The notes beneath the pieces were generated by a model, which was not told the origin of the DNA, ran no database searches, and saw only the letters and a list, made by a program, of their open reading frames with translations. From NCBI RefSeq assembly GCF_006715225.1, contig NZ_VFMU01000001.1, positions 1,860,001 to 1,924,000 of the forward strand: 64,000 nt of DNA. The letters run 5' to 3'. Shown in pieces: positions 1 through 8,634 of this stretch (position 1 is its first letter; each line of letters starts with the position of its first letter). The stretch is from Arthrobacter sp. SLBN-112 (GTDB lineage: Bacteria; Actinomycetota; Actinomycetes; Actinomycetales; Micrococcaceae). The translations under genes were made by a program, and so were the position numbers.

Positions 1-245
1 AGGAAGATCTCAAGGCCGGCAAGACGGTCCTGGTCACCGCGCACGGCAACTCGCTGCGCGCCCTGGTCAAGCACCTCGACGGCATCAGCGACGAAGCCAT
101 CGCAAGCCTGAACATCCCCACCGGCATCCCGCTGGTCTACGAACTGGACGAGGACTTCCGGCCGGTCAAGCCGGGCGGAACCTACCTTGACCCCGAGGCT
201 GCCGAAGAGGCAATCCTGGCCGTCGCCAACCAGGGCAAGAAATAG
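1..245 (+). CDS. gpmA: Phosphoglycerate mutase, 3' end (partial)
   Basis: This is the C-terminal 80 residues of the 2,3-bisphosphoglycerate-dependent phosphoglycerate mutase of glycolysis and gluconeogenesis. Reading starts at base 3 and stops at TAG 243-245. Visible are the second catalytic histidine in [16 protein letters not shown] and the conserved family tail [16 protein letters not shown]. The N-terminal phosphohistidine (RHG) region lies outside the window. In mycobacteria gpm1 neighbours senX3-regX3, and the same neighbours follow here, which supports the call. It converges on phoU across a shared hairpin terminator. Confidence 0.93.
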   Translation, partial: EDLKAGKTVLVTAHGNSLRALVKHLDGISDEAIASLNIPTGIPLVYELDEDFRPVKPGGTYLDPEAAEEAILAVANQGKK

Positions 246-256
246 GCAGTAGAACG

Positions 257-298
257 ACGACGGCGGGCTGGTCACGTAAGTGGCCAGCCCGCCGTCGT
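257..298. terminator. Bidirectional hairpin terminator, gpmA/phoU
   Basis: A perfect 15-bp inverted repeat (257-271 with 284-298, arm ACGACGGCGGGCTGG) lies between the convergent gpmA and phoU genes. The T-tract is weak on either side, so efficiency is uncertain, but position and stem length fit a shared terminator. Confidence 0.75.
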
Positions 299-316
299 AT
301 ATCCGCTCTTAATGCG

Positions 317-979
317 TCAGCTGTGCTCTGTTGCGTTCGGCTGCCATGCCCCGGTGACCAGGTACGTCACCTTCTGGGCTACGGAGACGCCGTGGTCGGC
401 GAAGCGCTCGAAGTAGCGGCTGGCCAGGGCCACATCCACCGTGGTGGCGGGGGATTCGTTCCACTCAGGGGCGGCAATGGCCTTGAAGACGCTCAAGTGC
501 AGGTCATTGATGGCCGTGTTGGCCTTGAGGATATCCCTGGCCACCTCCAGGTCGCGGCTCTCCAGCAGGAGCGTCAGCTTGTCGGCGATCTCCTGGTCGA
601 GTTCGGCCATCCGGTTGAAGGTCTCCGTCATGGACGCCGGAATCACCATGGACGGGTACCGGAGACGGGCCAGCTGGGCGATGTGGCGGGCCAGGTCACC
701 CATCCGCTCCAGGGATGCACTCATCCGGAGCGAACCCACGATCATGCGCAGGTCGCTGGCGACGGGGCCCTGCAGCGCCAAAATGTCGATGGCCCGCTCA
801 TCAAGGCTGTTCTGCAGGAAGTCGATGCGCGCGTCCGCGGCGATGACATCCTGCGCGAGGTCAACGTCCGCTACCTGGAATGAGGTAGTGGCCTTGTTGA
901 TCGCTTCGCTGACCAGCCGGGAGATCTCCACCAGCTGGTCACCGACCTGGGTGAGCTCTTCCTGAAAAACCTTACGCAC
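317..979 (-). CDS. phoU: Phosphate signalling regulator PhoU
   Basis: PhoU is the cytoplasmic negative regulator that links the Pst phosphate transporter to the SenX3/PhoR-type kinase. The 220-residue product has the two-repeat PhoU fold with both metal-cluster helices: ERMGDLARHIAQ in repeat one and RYFERFADHGVSVAQ in repeat two. I start at GTG 979, where the family N-terminus (V/M)RKVFQEELTQVGDQL begins, because GGAAAGGA sits about seven bases upstream. An in-frame ATG at 1042 would add 21 residues that do not look like PhoU. It is transcribed away from senX3-regX3, as in Streptomyces phoU-phoRP, and a PHO-box-like repeat lies in the shared upstream region. Confidence 0.94.
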   Translation of the reverse strand: MRKVFQEELTQVGDQLVEISRLVSEAINKATTSFQVADVDLAQDVIAADARIDFLQNSLDERAIDILALQGPVASDLRMIVGSLRMSASLERMGDLARHIAQLARLRYPSMVIPASMTETFNRMAELDQEIADKLTLLLESRDLEVARDILKANTAINDLHLSVFKAIAAPEWNESPATTVDVALASRYFERFADHGVSVAQKVTYLVTGAWQPNATEHS

Positions 980-1093
980 GTAGGCGTCCTTTCCTTGGAA
1001 CTCCCGCCGGCCGCTCCGGGGCAGCAGGAATCGTGTCGCCATGAGGCGCTCTGACCACCAACTCTGTCACCGCCGGGTAAACGGTTATGCCCC

Positions 1094-1115
1094 CATAGAT
1101 GAACGTTAGTTGAAC
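1094..1115 (-). promoter_or_regulatory. PHO-box-like direct repeat (RegX3/PhoP site)
   Basis: Read on the minus strand there are two adjacent 11-base units, GTTCAACTAAC and GTTCATCTATG. These match the GTTCA-plus-six-bases direct repeat known for Streptomyces PhoP PHO boxes. The site lies between phoU and senX3, where autoregulation by the RegX3/PhoP homologue encoded next door is expected. Binding is inferred. Confidence 0.72.
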
Positions 1116-1175
1116 CGTTTGCCGGATGGGCCGGAAGGCGGCAGGGGCTTGAAGGCAAGAGCATAAAGTGGAGCT

Positions 1176-2417
1176 GTGGATCCTATGCTCATTGGTCTGG
1201 TGGCCGGCCTCATCGGCCTGGCGCTTGGCACGTTCGGCGTGCTCGCCTACCGGGTCAGCGAGAAGCAGCGCGAGCTGCTGGACATCGACGCCGGGGAACT
1301 GGCGCTGCCAGCCGGCGCAGCGGAGGTGCTCGCCGTCGTCGGACGCGCCTTTGTGGTGCTGGACGACGTGGACGGCGTGGTCCGTGCAAGCCCTGCCGCA
1401 TACGCATACGGCCTGGTCCGCGGACACACCGTGGTGCACAAGGAGCTCCTGGACATGACCGCCGGGGTCCGGCGGGACGGCGTCATCCTGGAAAAGCAGC
1501 TCGAACTCCCGCGCGGCCCGCTGGGCAAGGGAACCATCATCGTCCAGGTCCGTGCGGCCATGCTGGGTGAGGAATACATCCTGCTCCTGGCTGATGACCG
1601 GACGGAGATCACCCGCACCGAAGAGATCCGCAACGACTTCGTCGCCAACGTGTCGCACGAACTGAAAACCCCCGTGGGTGCCATCTCCCTGCTGGCAGAG
1701 GCGCTGGAATCCTCCGCCGACGACGAAGAAGCCGTCCGCCGCTTCGCCAAGCGCATGCACAAGGAGTCCGCCCGCCTTGCTGCCCTGGTCCAGGACATCA
1801 TTGAACTTTCCCGCCTGCAGGGCGCCAGCGTCACCCAGGAGGGCGGCCCGGTGGACATCAATGCCGTCATCGCCGAGGCGGTGGACCGGTCGCAGCTTCC
1901 CGCGGAGAGCAAGAACATCAGCATCGTGGTGGGCGGCCGCGCCGACGGCAAGGTCTTCGGCGACCAGGACCTGCTGGTGACGGCGCTGCGGAACCTCATC
2001 GACAACGCCATCCGCTACTCGCCGGCCAACACCCGGGTGGGGATAGGTGTCCGTTCCAGGGAAGGCCTGGTCTCGATTTCGGTCACGGACCAGGGGGACG
2101 GGCTGAGCCCCGAGGACCAGGAACGCGTTTTTGAACGCTTCTACCGCGTGGACGCCGCCCGGTCCCGCCAGACCGGCGGCACCGGCCTGGGCCTGAGCAT
2201 CGTGAAGCACGTCGCATCGAACCATGGCGGGGAAGTGACCCTGTGGTCCCAGCCCGGGCAGGGGTCCACCTTCACCCTCCGGCTGCCCGAGATGGAAGGT
2301 CAGGACGACGAGGCAGACCCGGCCGCAACGGAAGCACCGGCATTGGCGCCGGAGAAGCCTAGTCTCACCCAAGTACCCCGCGCCGCCGGCGCAACAGAAC
2401 GAGGAGCCAGCGCTTGA
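1176..2417 (+). CDS. senX3: Phosphate-responsive sensor histidine kinase
   Basis: A 413-residue histidine kinase of the SenX3/PhoR type that should phosphorylate the response regulator encoded directly downstream when phosphate is scarce. One N-terminal membrane segment (about residues 3-24) is followed by a PAS-like region (about 40-135), a HisKA domain with phospho-acceptor H161 in VSHELKTP, and an HATPase domain with N box NLIDNAIRYS, DQGDG and GGTGLGLSIVKH. The GTG at 1176 lies six bases behind a TAAAGT -10-like box at 1164-1169, so the mRNA may be leaderless. ATG 1185 with GGAG at 1170-1173 is the alternative. Its stop overlaps the regX3 start by four bases. The acidic and alanine-rich tail is not conserved sequence I recognise. 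Confidence 0.93.
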   Translation: MDPMLIGLVAGLIGLALGTFGVLAYRVSEKQRELLDIDAGELALPAGAAEVLAVVGRAFVVLDDVDGVVRASPAAYAYGLVRGHTVVHKELLDMTAGVRRDGVILEKQLELPRGPLGKGTIIVQVRAAMLGEEYILLLADDRTEITRTEEIRNDFVANVSHELKTPVGAISLLAEALESSADDEEAVRRFAKRMHKESARLAALVQDIIELSRLQGASVTQEGGPVDINAVIAEAVDRSQLPAESKNISIVVGGRADGKVFGDQDLLVTALRNLIDNAIRYSPANTRVGIGVRSREGLVSISVTDQGDGLSPEDQERVFERFYRVDAARSRQTGGTGLGLSIVKHVASNHGGEVTLWSQPGQGSTFTLRLPEMEGQDDEADPAATEAPALAPEKPSLTQVPRAAGATERGASA

Positions 2418-3094
2418 GCAGGATTTTGATTGTCGAGGACGAGGAGTCGTTCAGCGACCCCTTGTCCTATTTGCTGGGCAAAGAAGGGTTCGAGGTTGAG
2501 GTGGTGGACAACGGTCTTGATGCCATCACCGAATTCGACCGCAACGGCGCCGACCTGGTGCTGCTTGACCTGCAGCTGCCGGGGCTCTCCGGTACCGAGG
2601 TGTGCCGCCAGCTCCGCCAGCGCTCCAGCGTTCCCGTCATCATGCTGACGGCCAAGGACTCGGAGATCGACAAAGTGGTGGGCCTGGAGCTCGGTGCGGA
2701 CGACTACGTCACCAAGCCCTACTCCTCCCGTGAACTGGTTGCCCGTGTCAGGGCCGTCCTGCGCCGCCAGGGCGAGCCGGAAGAACTGATCTCCTCAACC
2801 GTCCAGGCGGGCCCGGTCCGCATGGACATCGAGCGGCATGTGGTCAGCGTGGGCGGCGAGCAGGTCCTGCTTCCCTTGAAGGAATTCGAGCTCCTGGAGA
2901 TGCTCCTGCGCAACTCGGGCAGGGTGCTGACCCGCGGCCAGCTGATCGACCGCGTATGGGGCTCCGACTATGTGGGCGACACCAAGACCCTGGACGTCCA
3001 CGTGAAGCGGCTCCGCGGCAAGATCGAACCGGACCCCTCCGCACCGCGCTACCTGGTGACCGTCCGCGGCCTTGGATACAAATTCGAGCCGTAG
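2414..3094 (+). CDS. regX3: Response regulator RegX3/PhoP type
   Basis: An OmpR/PhoB-family DNA-binding response regulator of 226 residues. The receiver domain (1-120) shows the acidic pocket E8/D9, phospho-acceptor D52 in LVLLDLQLPG, T79 and K101. The winged helix (about 130-225) ends in the typical TVRGLGYKFEP. Translation begins at TTG 2414, in a TTGA overlap with the senX3 stop. GAGGAG at 2401-2406 with seven-base spacing supports this start and indicates translational coupling. It probably controls phosphate-starvation genes through GTTCA direct repeats, such as the one upstream of its own operon. A strong terminator follows. Confidence 0.95.
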   Translation: MSRILIVEDEESFSDPLSYLLGKEGFEVEVVDNGLDAITEFDRNGADLVLLDLQLPGLSGTEVCRQLRQRSSVPVIMLTAKDSEIDKVVGLELGADDYVTKPYSSRELVARVRAVLRRQGEPEELISSTVQAGPVRMDIERHVVSVGGEQVLLPLKEFELLEMLLRNSGRVLTRGQLIDRVWGSDYVGDTKTLDVHVKRLRGKIEPDPSAPRYLVTVRGLGYKFEP

Positions 3095-3125
3095 ACCGGT
3101 CAGCGCGGATATTATCAGCGGGCAT

Positions 3126-3163
3126 AACAAAAGGGAGGCGCCTGGATGGCCCTCCCTTTTGTT
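3126..3163. terminator. Bidirectional terminator, regX3/lipoprotein
   Basis: A perfect 13-bp inverted repeat (3126-3138 with 3151-3163) has A/T-rich outer ends, AACAAAA on one side and TTTTGTT on the other. It can work as an intrinsic terminator in both directions between the convergent regX3 and lipoprotein genes. Confidence 0.88.
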
Positions 3164-3195
3164 GTGCCTGTTTCCTGCAGCGACCTGCTGTTCGC

Positions 3196-3834
3196 CTAGC
3201 GGCTGGTGGCGGTTGCCGTAGCGCTCGGAGTGGCGCTGGCGGAAGAGCCGGCGCTGGCTGATGAGCCCGCCTCGGCTGATGTGCTGGAGCTGGCTGAGGA
3301 GCCCGCGCTGGGGCTGGCAGACGACGAGGATGTCGCCGAGGGGCTCGGGGTAGGCACGTAGTCCTTGTATTCCGCCAAGGTGGCGTCCAGGACGGGAACC
3401 TTGACCGTGTTGCTGACGTTGGTGCCGTTCTCGCTGATCTTGACGTCCACGAGGGAGCCGGGCTTGCCGCCGGTGGTGCTCAGGATGGCCTCGTCGGAGT
3501 CCTCGTTCAGGAGCGTGTACGAGTTGGCCTTGACCGGTACCTCGGTCTGTGAACCCTTGGCGCCGTTGACCGTGAGCTTCACGTCTTTGGAGGAGGAGTT
3601 GTAGACGGCGCCGATGAGGCGGCCGGGCTTGTCCTCGCCCGTGGAAACAATCAGGATGTTCCGCAGCTGGAGGGGACCGAGGTCTGCGCGGATGCCGTCC
3701 GAGGCGGAGTACTGGTGGCTGGTCTGCTGGGGTGTGATGTAACCGCAGCCTGCGGTCAGCAGGCTGGCGCCAAGGGCAGCAGCCGTCAGTGCCAGTTTGC
3801 CGCGCTGGGCCCGGTTCATCGCAGTGGAACGCAC
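3196..3834 (-). CDS. LpqE-like lipoprotein
   Basis: A 212-residue predicted lipoprotein. The signal peptide ends in lipobox LTAGC with the lipidated cysteine at residue 30. A compact beta-rich domain (about 45-160) includes RNILIVSTGEDKPGRLIGAV. The last 50 residues are almost only Ser, Ala, Thr and Pro, likely a cell-wall-spanning or flexible tail. I use GTG 3834 because GAGGAG lies eight bases upstream; the in-frame ATG at codon 6 is an alternative. The order lipoprotein, carD, ispD, ispF, cysS, rlmB matches the lpqE (Rv3584) region of mycobacteria, so I call it LpqE-like. Its function is unknown. It is divergent from carD. Confidence 0.8.
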   Translation of the reverse strand: MRSTAMNRAQRGKLALTAAALGASLLTAGCGYITPQQTSHQYSASDGIRADLGPLQLRNILIVSTGEDKPGRLIGAVYNSSSKDVKLTVNGAKGSQTEVPVKANSYTLLNEDSDEAILSTTGGKPGSLVDVKISENGTNVSNTVKVPVLDATLAEYKDYVPTPSPSATSSSSASPSAGSSASSSTSAEAGSSASAGSSASATPSATATATSR

Positions 3835-4090
3835 GTCACGTACTCCTCAAGAAATTTGAAGTCTTTTTCAGCCATAGCCTATCCGCAATGAGGGGCAAAC
3901 GAGGATTCGGCGGTGTCACATCGGGCGTGGGAGCGCTCACGTGATGCACTAATCTTGCCATCCGTCAAGGGGGCGGAGGGGGTTGATTGGGCCGATTTTC
4001 CGCGTATTTTCGCGGTTGGAAGCCCTTTCTCCGGCCGGTCATATGCCTGAATCGTGATAAACTGGTCTGCGGGAAAGGGGAAATGTCCAC

Positions 4091-4573
4091 ATGGTATTTG
4101 AGGTCGGCGAGACAGTAGTTTACCCTCACCACGGTGCTGCGAAGATTGAAGAAATCAAGATGCGCACCATCAAGGGCGAAGAGAAGATGTATCTCAAGCT
4201 CAAGGTGGCTCAGGGTGATCTGACCATTGAAGTTCCAGCAGAGAACGTTGACCTTGTTGGGGTCCGGGATGTAGTGGGCAAGGAAGGCCTGGAGCACGTG
4301 TTTGATGTGCTCCGCGCCGAGTTCACCGAGGAGCCCACCAACTGGTCACGCAGGTACAAGGCAAATCTGGAGAAGCTTGCTTCCGGTGACGTCATCAAGG
4401 TAGCAGAGGTTGTTCGCGACCTTTGGCGCCGGGATCACGACCGGGGCCTTTCCGCAGGCGAGAAGCGAATGCTGGCCAAGGCCCGTCAGATTCTGATTTC
4501 AGAACTGGCGCTGGCTGAAAAGACCGACGAGGAGAAGGCTGCAAGCGTTCTCGACGAGGTCCTGGCTTCCTAA
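4091..4573 (+). CDS. carD: RNA polymerase-binding transcription factor CarD
   Basis: CarD binds the RNA polymerase beta subunit and stabilises open promoter complexes, notably at rRNA promoters. The 160-residue protein has an N-terminal Tudor-like RNAP-interaction domain ([19 protein letters not shown], with R25) and a C-terminal helical DNA-binding domain with W85, the residue that wedges the -10 minor groove in mycobacterial CarD. The ATG is preceded by a GGAAAGGGG purine stretch. A TAAACT box at 4058-4063 is a plausible -10 element. It is monocistronic, closed by a strong terminator. Confidence 0.96.
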   Translation: MVFEVGETVVYPHHGAAKIEEIKMRTIKGEEKMYLKLKVAQGDLTIEVPAENVDLVGVRDVVGKEGLEHVFDVLRAEFTEEPTNWSRRYKANLEKLASGDVIKVAEVVRDLWRRDHDRGLSAGEKRMLAKARQILISELALAEKTDEEKAASVLDEVLAS

Positions 4574-4580
4574 GAATTTA

Positions 4581-4619
4581 GCCCCGGCGGCACGCAAGTG
4601 CCGCCGGGGCTTCTTTTTT
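4581..4619 (+). terminator. Rho-independent terminator of carD
   Basis: A 13-bp perfect G+C stem (4581-4593 with 4598-4610) with a GCAA tetraloop is followed by a T-rich tract at 4611-4619. This is a textbook intrinsic terminator. Confidence 0.95.
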
Positions 4620-4666
4620 GGCCCGTCCGGTGGTGTCCAAGGCACCTGACCGAAGTGGCGGCGTCG

Positions 4667-4672
4667 TAGGCT
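4667..4672 (+). promoter_or_regulatory. -10 box of a probable leaderless ispD promoter
   Basis: TAGGCT is followed by exactly seven bases and then the ispD ATG at 4680. There is no purine-rich RBS. The -35 is not obvious (CTGACC at 4646-4651 gives a short spacer). Confidence 0.5.
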
Positions 4673-4679
4673 TGTCCGC

Positions 4680-5462
4680 ATGAGTGATTCATCCACGCGC
4701 CTGGTCACCGCTGTCATCCTTGTGGCCGCCGGTTCCGGGCAGCGCCTAGGCTACGGCATGCCCAAGGCGGCTGTGCCGCTCGGCGGCGAGCCCATCCTGA
4801 TGCATGCCCTCCGGGGAATCGTTGCGTCAGGAGTGGCCAGCCAGGTGTGCGTGGCCCTTCCCGCCGGGGACCAGGGCCTGCGCCAGTTGTGTGAGAGTTT
4901 CCGTGGCGAGCTTGCCGACGGCGGCCCGCTCCTGACGATTGTCGACGGCGGATCCACCCGGGCTGATTCCGTCCGGGCCGGGATCGCGGCACTGATGGAC
5001 GGCATCGAGGCTGTCCTGGTCCATGATGCCGCCCGGGCCCTGGCGCCCGAATCCGTCTTCCACCGGGTCTCCGATGCCCTTGCCGCCGGTGCTGCCGCGG
5101 TCATTCCCGCAGTCCCGGTAGTGGACACGGTCAAGACCGTGGCCGCCACTACCGGTGGGGACACTGCCTTTGCGCCGGAGGTTGTCACGGGTACGGCCCG
5201 CCGTGAGGAGCTGAGGGCTGTGCAGACGCCGCAGGGTTTCGCGATCGCTACCCTGTTGCAGGCGCACCAGGCCGCGCAAGCGCTGGACCAGCAGGAGTCC
5301 GCGGCCGTCACCGACGACGCCATGCTGGTGGAGATGCTCGGCACCCCCGTCCATGCCGTCCGCGGCTCAACGCAGTCCCTCAAGATCACCACACCCCTTG
5401 ACCTGATCTTCGCTGAAGGGCTCCTGGAAGGCCCGCTCGGCGCCCGGTGGGTGGAAGGATGA
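4680..5462 (+). CDS. ispD: 2-C-methyl-D-erythritol 4-phosphate cytidylyltransferase
   Basis: IspD couples CTP to methylerythritol phosphate in the non-mevalonate isoprenoid pathway. The 260-residue protein begins with the nucleotide-binding loop [16 protein letters not shown] and contains [14 protein letters not shown] and VDTVK, as expected for the family. It shares a four-base ATGA overlap with ispF, which encodes the next-but-one pathway enzyme; the IspE kinase is not in this window. The start at 4680 lacks an RBS but follows a TAGGCT box by seven bases. Confidence 0.95.
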   Translation: MSDSSTRLVTAVILVAAGSGQRLGYGMPKAAVPLGGEPILMHALRGIVASGVASQVCVALPAGDQGLRQLCESFRGELADGGPLLTIVDGGSTRADSVRAGIAALMDGIEAVLVHDAARALAPESVFHRVSDALAAGAAAVIPAVPVVDTVKTVAATTGGDTAFAPEVVTGTARREELRAVQTPQGFAIATLLQAHQAAQALDQQESAAVTDDAMLVEMLGTPVHAVRGSTQSLKITTPLDLIFAEGLLEGPLGARWVEG

Positions 5463-5971
5463 GCGCGGATATGGTCCTGCCGCGCACTGGAGTGGGAATC
5501 GACGTCCATGCCTACGCGCCGGAAGACTCATCCCGCCCACTCTGGCTTGGTGGACTCCTTTGGCCAGGCGAACGCGGCCTGGCGGGGCACTCTGACGGTG
5601 ACGCCGTGGCCCACGCTGCCGCGGACGCCCTGTTCTCTGCCGCCGGCATCGGCGACCTTGGCACCCACTTCGGTACCGACCGCCCCGAATTTGCCGGCGC
5701 ATCCGGTGCCACCCTCCTTGCGGAAGCGGCCCGGATCGTCCGGGCCGCGGGTTTTGAAATCGGCAATGTCGCGGTGCAGTTCGTGGCCAACCGGCCCAAG
5801 TTCGGGCCGCGGCGGGAAGAATCCCAGAAGGTCCTCAGCGAAGCCGCCGGCGCCCACGTGGGTGTCACGGCCACCACCAGCGACGGCCTGGGATTCACCG
5901 GACGCGGAGAGGGTATTTCCGCGGTGGCCACCGCACTGGTGTACCCGCAGCAGCCCCAAGCCATCAGCTAG
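5459..5971 (+). CDS. ispF: 2-C-methyl-D-erythritol 2,4-cyclodiphosphate synthase
   Basis: IspF forms the cyclic diphosphate in the methylerythritol pathway. In the 170-residue product the metal ligands are D15 and H17 (GIDVHAY) and H52 (eight residues after the conserved HSDGD). The C-terminal [14 protein letters not shown] fits the CMP-binding and cyclisation region. I chose ATG 5459 because it forms an ATGA overlap with ispD. GTG 5447 and ATG 5471 are also in frame, and the RBS evidence (GGAAGG directly before 5459) does not decide among them. Confidence 0.93.
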   Translation: MSADMVLPRTGVGIDVHAYAPEDSSRPLWLGGLLWPGERGLAGHSDGDAVAHAAADALFSAAGIGDLGTHFGTDRPEFAGASGATLLAEAARIVRAAGFEIGNVAVQFVANRPKFGPRREESQKVLSEAAGAHVGVTATTSDGLGFTGRGEGISAVATALVYPQQPQAIS

Positions 5972-5980
5972 TCTGGAGCG

Positions 5981-7447
5981 GTGACCCTGCGCTTCCATGA
6001 CACCGCCTCCGCCGAAGTCCGGACCTTCGTCCCCATCGTCGACGGCAAGGTCAGCCTCTACTATTGTGGCGCTACCGTCCAGGGCATGCCGCACGTGGGC
6101 CACATCCGCTCCGCCATCGCCTTCGACCAGCTCACCCGCTGGCTTGAGTACCGTGGCCTGCGCGTCACGGTGGTCCGCAACGTCACGGACATCGACGACA
6201 AGATCCTTGCCAAATCCGAGGCATCCTTTGCGCCGGACTTCAGCCCGGAGGCGGGCGAAGTGCCACGCGAAGAATGGTGGGCGCTGGCGTACCGCTACGA
6301 GCAGGAATTCCTGAAGGCCTACGACACCCTGGGCGTCTCTCGGCCCACCTATGAACCCCGGGCCACCGGGCATATTCCCGAGATGCATGCCCTGATCCAG
6401 CAGCTCATCGAGCGCGGCCACGCCTACCCCGCCCTGGACGATTCGGGGGACGTGTATTTCGACGTCCGTTCCTGGGACAAGTACGGTGCCCTGACCCGGC
6501 AGAACATCGACGACATGCAGGCAGCGCCCGACGCCGATCCCCGCGGCAAGAAGGACCCCCGCGACTTTGCGCTGTGGAAGGGTTCAAAAGAAGGGGAACC
6601 GGGCACCGCCAGCTGGGCCTCACCCTGGGGAGCGGGCCGGCCCGGCTGGCACCTCGAGTGCTCGGCCATGGTCACCAAGTACCTGGGCACCGCATTCGAT
6701 ATCCACGGCGGCGGACTGGACCTGCGCTTCCCGCACCACGAAAACGAGATGGCGCAGTCACAGGCGGCGGGCCACCCGTTCGCCAACTTCTGGATGCACA
6801 ACGGCATGGTGACCTACCAGGGCGAAAAGATGTCCAAGTCCATCGGCAACACCATCAGCCCGGCGGAGATGCTGGAACTGGCGTCACCCCGGGTAGTGCG
6901 CTACTACCTGGGCCAGGCACACTACCGCTCCGTCCTGGACTACCGGCCCACCTCCCTGCAGGAGGCCGCGGCCGCCGTCGAACGTATTGACGGGTTCCTT
7001 GCCAAGGCCGGTGCCCGGTTCGGCGGCGACCCGGGAGCCATGCACGGCAACCACGGCTCCTCTTCGCCGGCCGTCGACGCATTTTGCGAAGCCATGGACG
7101 ATGACCTTAACGTCCCGCGCGCCCTGGCCGCACTCCACGAGACAGTCCGCGCGGGCAACACAGCCCTTGCCGAGGGCGACGACGACGGCGCCCGGAACGC
7201 GATGCACGCCGTCGTCCTGATGACTGGGGTCCTGGGGCTGAATGCCGTTGAAGGTTCCACGGCGGCGTCTACGCGTGAGGCCGAAGCCTTGAGCGTATTG
7301 GTCGAAGCGCAGCTGGCGGCCCGCGCTGCTGCCCGGGCTGAGAAGGACTGGGCGGCGTCCGACGCCATCCGGGACACCCTCAACCAGGCCGGTGTCGTGG
7401 TGGAGGACGGCCCCGACGGTGCCACCTGGAGCCTCAAGCGGGACTGA
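5981..7447 (+). CDS. cysS: Cysteinyl-tRNA synthetase
   Basis: Class I aminoacyl-tRNA synthetase of 488 residues. It shows the HIGH-type motif in [11 protein letters not shown], the KMSKS loop in [10 protein letters not shown], the zinc-site cysteine in YYCGATVQG, the WHLECSAM block and a helical anticodon-binding C-terminus. The GTG start lies nine bases after ispF. It also lies six bases behind TAGTCT (5969-5974), so an extra leaderless transcript is conceivable. Placement with ispDF and rlmB is the conserved actinobacterial order. Confidence 0.96.
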   Translation: MTLRFHDTASAEVRTFVPIVDGKVSLYYCGATVQGMPHVGHIRSAIAFDQLTRWLEYRGLRVTVVRNVTDIDDKILAKSEASFAPDFSPEAGEVPREEWWALAYRYEQEFLKAYDTLGVSRPTYEPRATGHIPEMHALIQQLIERGHAYPALDDSGDVYFDVRSWDKYGALTRQNIDDMQAAPDADPRGKKDPRDFALWKGSKEGEPGTASWASPWGAGRPGWHLECSAMVTKYLGTAFDIHGGGLDLRFPHHENEMAQSQAAGHPFANFWMHNGMVTYQGEKMSKSIGNTISPAEMLELASPRVVRYYLGQAHYRSVLDYRPTSLQEAAAAVERIDGFLAKAGARFGGDPGAMHGNHGSSSPAVDAFCEAMDDDLNVPRALAALHETVRAGNTALAEGDDDGARNAMHAVVLMTGVLGLNAVEGSTAASTREAEALSVLVEAQLAARAAARAEKDWAASDAIRDTLNQAGVVVEDGPDGATWSLKRD

Positions 7448-7552
7448 TCCGCCGGCCCGCCTGAGCTCCGCCCGTGGCCGGGGCCTGCCGATTTTTCTTC
7501 GGTCAGTAGACTGGTATGCAGACTCAGTCAACACAATCAAGGGTGGAACATC

Positions 7553-8542
7553 ATGGCCAACAATGGTCGCCGATCGGTTAAAGCGAAGAAGGGCCCAACC
7601 ATCGGAACCGGTGGCCATGGCCGCAAGGCCCTGGAAGGCAAGGGTCCTACGCCCAAGGCCGAGGACCGTCCGTACCACAAGGCGCACAAAGCCAAGCAGC
7701 TTTCCGAGCGGTCCGCCGCCAAGCGCGGAACCGGTGCCCGCAGCGCGGGCGCGGCGAAGTCCGGGCCCAAGGGCCGTGCCACCGAGGAAGTGGTGACCGG
7801 GCGCAACTCGGTGGTTGAAGCGCTCCGCGCCGGCATCCCCGCCAAAGCCCTGCACGTTGCCATCCGCATCGAGATGGACGACCGCGTCAAGGAATCCCTG
7901 AAGCTCGCCGCCGAACGCGGCATCCCGCTGATGGAAACGGGCAAACCCGAACTGGACCGGATGACGGACGACGCCGTCCACCAGGGGCTGGTGCTGCAGA
8001 TCCCGCCTTACGAGTACCAGGACGCCTACGAACTGGCCGAGGAAACCGTGGAAAAGTGGAAGAAGGGGCACGTCAAGAATGCGCCGCTTTTTGTTGCACT
8101 GGACGGCATCACCGACCCCCGGAACCTGGGCGCCATCATCCGCTCCGTCTCCGCCTTCAGCGGCCACGGCGTCATTGTGCCTGAACGCCGCTCCGTGGGT
8201 GTCACCGCAGCGGCCTGGAAGACCAGCGCCGGCGCTGCCGTCCGCGTGCCGGTGGCCCGCGCCTCCAACCTGAACAACGCCCTGAAGCAGTTCAAGAACA
8301 TGGGCATCTTCGTATTGGGGCTCGACGGCGACGGCGACGTCTCGCTGCCTGACCTCACCCTGGCCACCGAACCCGTCTGCATCGTGGTGGGCTCCGAGGG
8401 GAAGGGCCTGAGCCGCCTGGTCCGCGAGAACTGCGACCAGATCGTCTCCATCCCTATCGATTCCGCCATGGAGTCACTCAACGCTTCAATGGCCGTGGGC
8501 ATCTCGCTGTACGAGGTCTCCCGGCAGCGCGCAGCAGGGTAA
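7553..8542 (+). CDS. rlmB: 23S rRNA (guanosine-2'-O-)-methyltransferase RlmB type
   Basis: A SPOUT-class (TrmH/SpoU) 2'-O-methyltransferase of 329 residues. A basic, glycine-rich N-terminal extension (1-80) precedes the substrate-binding domain GRNSVVEALRAGI (about 84-160). The knotted catalytic domain follows, with motif 1 DPRNLGAIIRS, motif 2 VGSEGKGLSRLV and motif 3 IPIDSAMESLNASMAVG. The ATG is preceded by AGGGTGGA. A TAGACT box at 7507-7512 may drive it independently of cysS. Exact target position on the RNA is inferred from the family. Confidence 0.92.
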   Translation: MANNGRRSVKAKKGPTIGTGGHGRKALEGKGPTPKAEDRPYHKAHKAKQLSERSAAKRGTGARSAGAAKSGPKGRATEEVVTGRNSVVEALRAGIPAKALHVAIRIEMDDRVKESLKLAAERGIPLMETGKPELDRMTDDAVHQGLVLQIPPYEYQDAYELAEETVEKWKKGHVKNAPLFVALDGITDPRNLGAIIRSVSAFSGHGVIVPERRSVGVTAAAWKTSAGAAVRVPVARASNLNNALKQFKNMGIFVLGLDGDGDVSLPDLTLATEPVCIVVGSEGKGLSRLVRENCDQIVSIPIDSAMESLNASMAVGISLYEVSRQRAAG

Positions 8543-8621
8543 GCACTCCAGGCCCGGACCTCACCGGGCTGGTTGCCCGGCGCCGCAGCGGCAAACGGGC
8601 AGGTCAGGTGCCGCTGGCGGC

Positions 8622-8627
8622 TACTAT
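8622..8627 (+). promoter_or_regulatory. -10 box of a probable leaderless glgX promoter
   Basis: TACTAT followed by seven bases and ATG 8635. No convincing -35 or RBS is visible. The 90-base gap after rlmB makes an independent promoter likely. Confidence 0.5.
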
Positions 8628-8634
8628 TTAGGTG

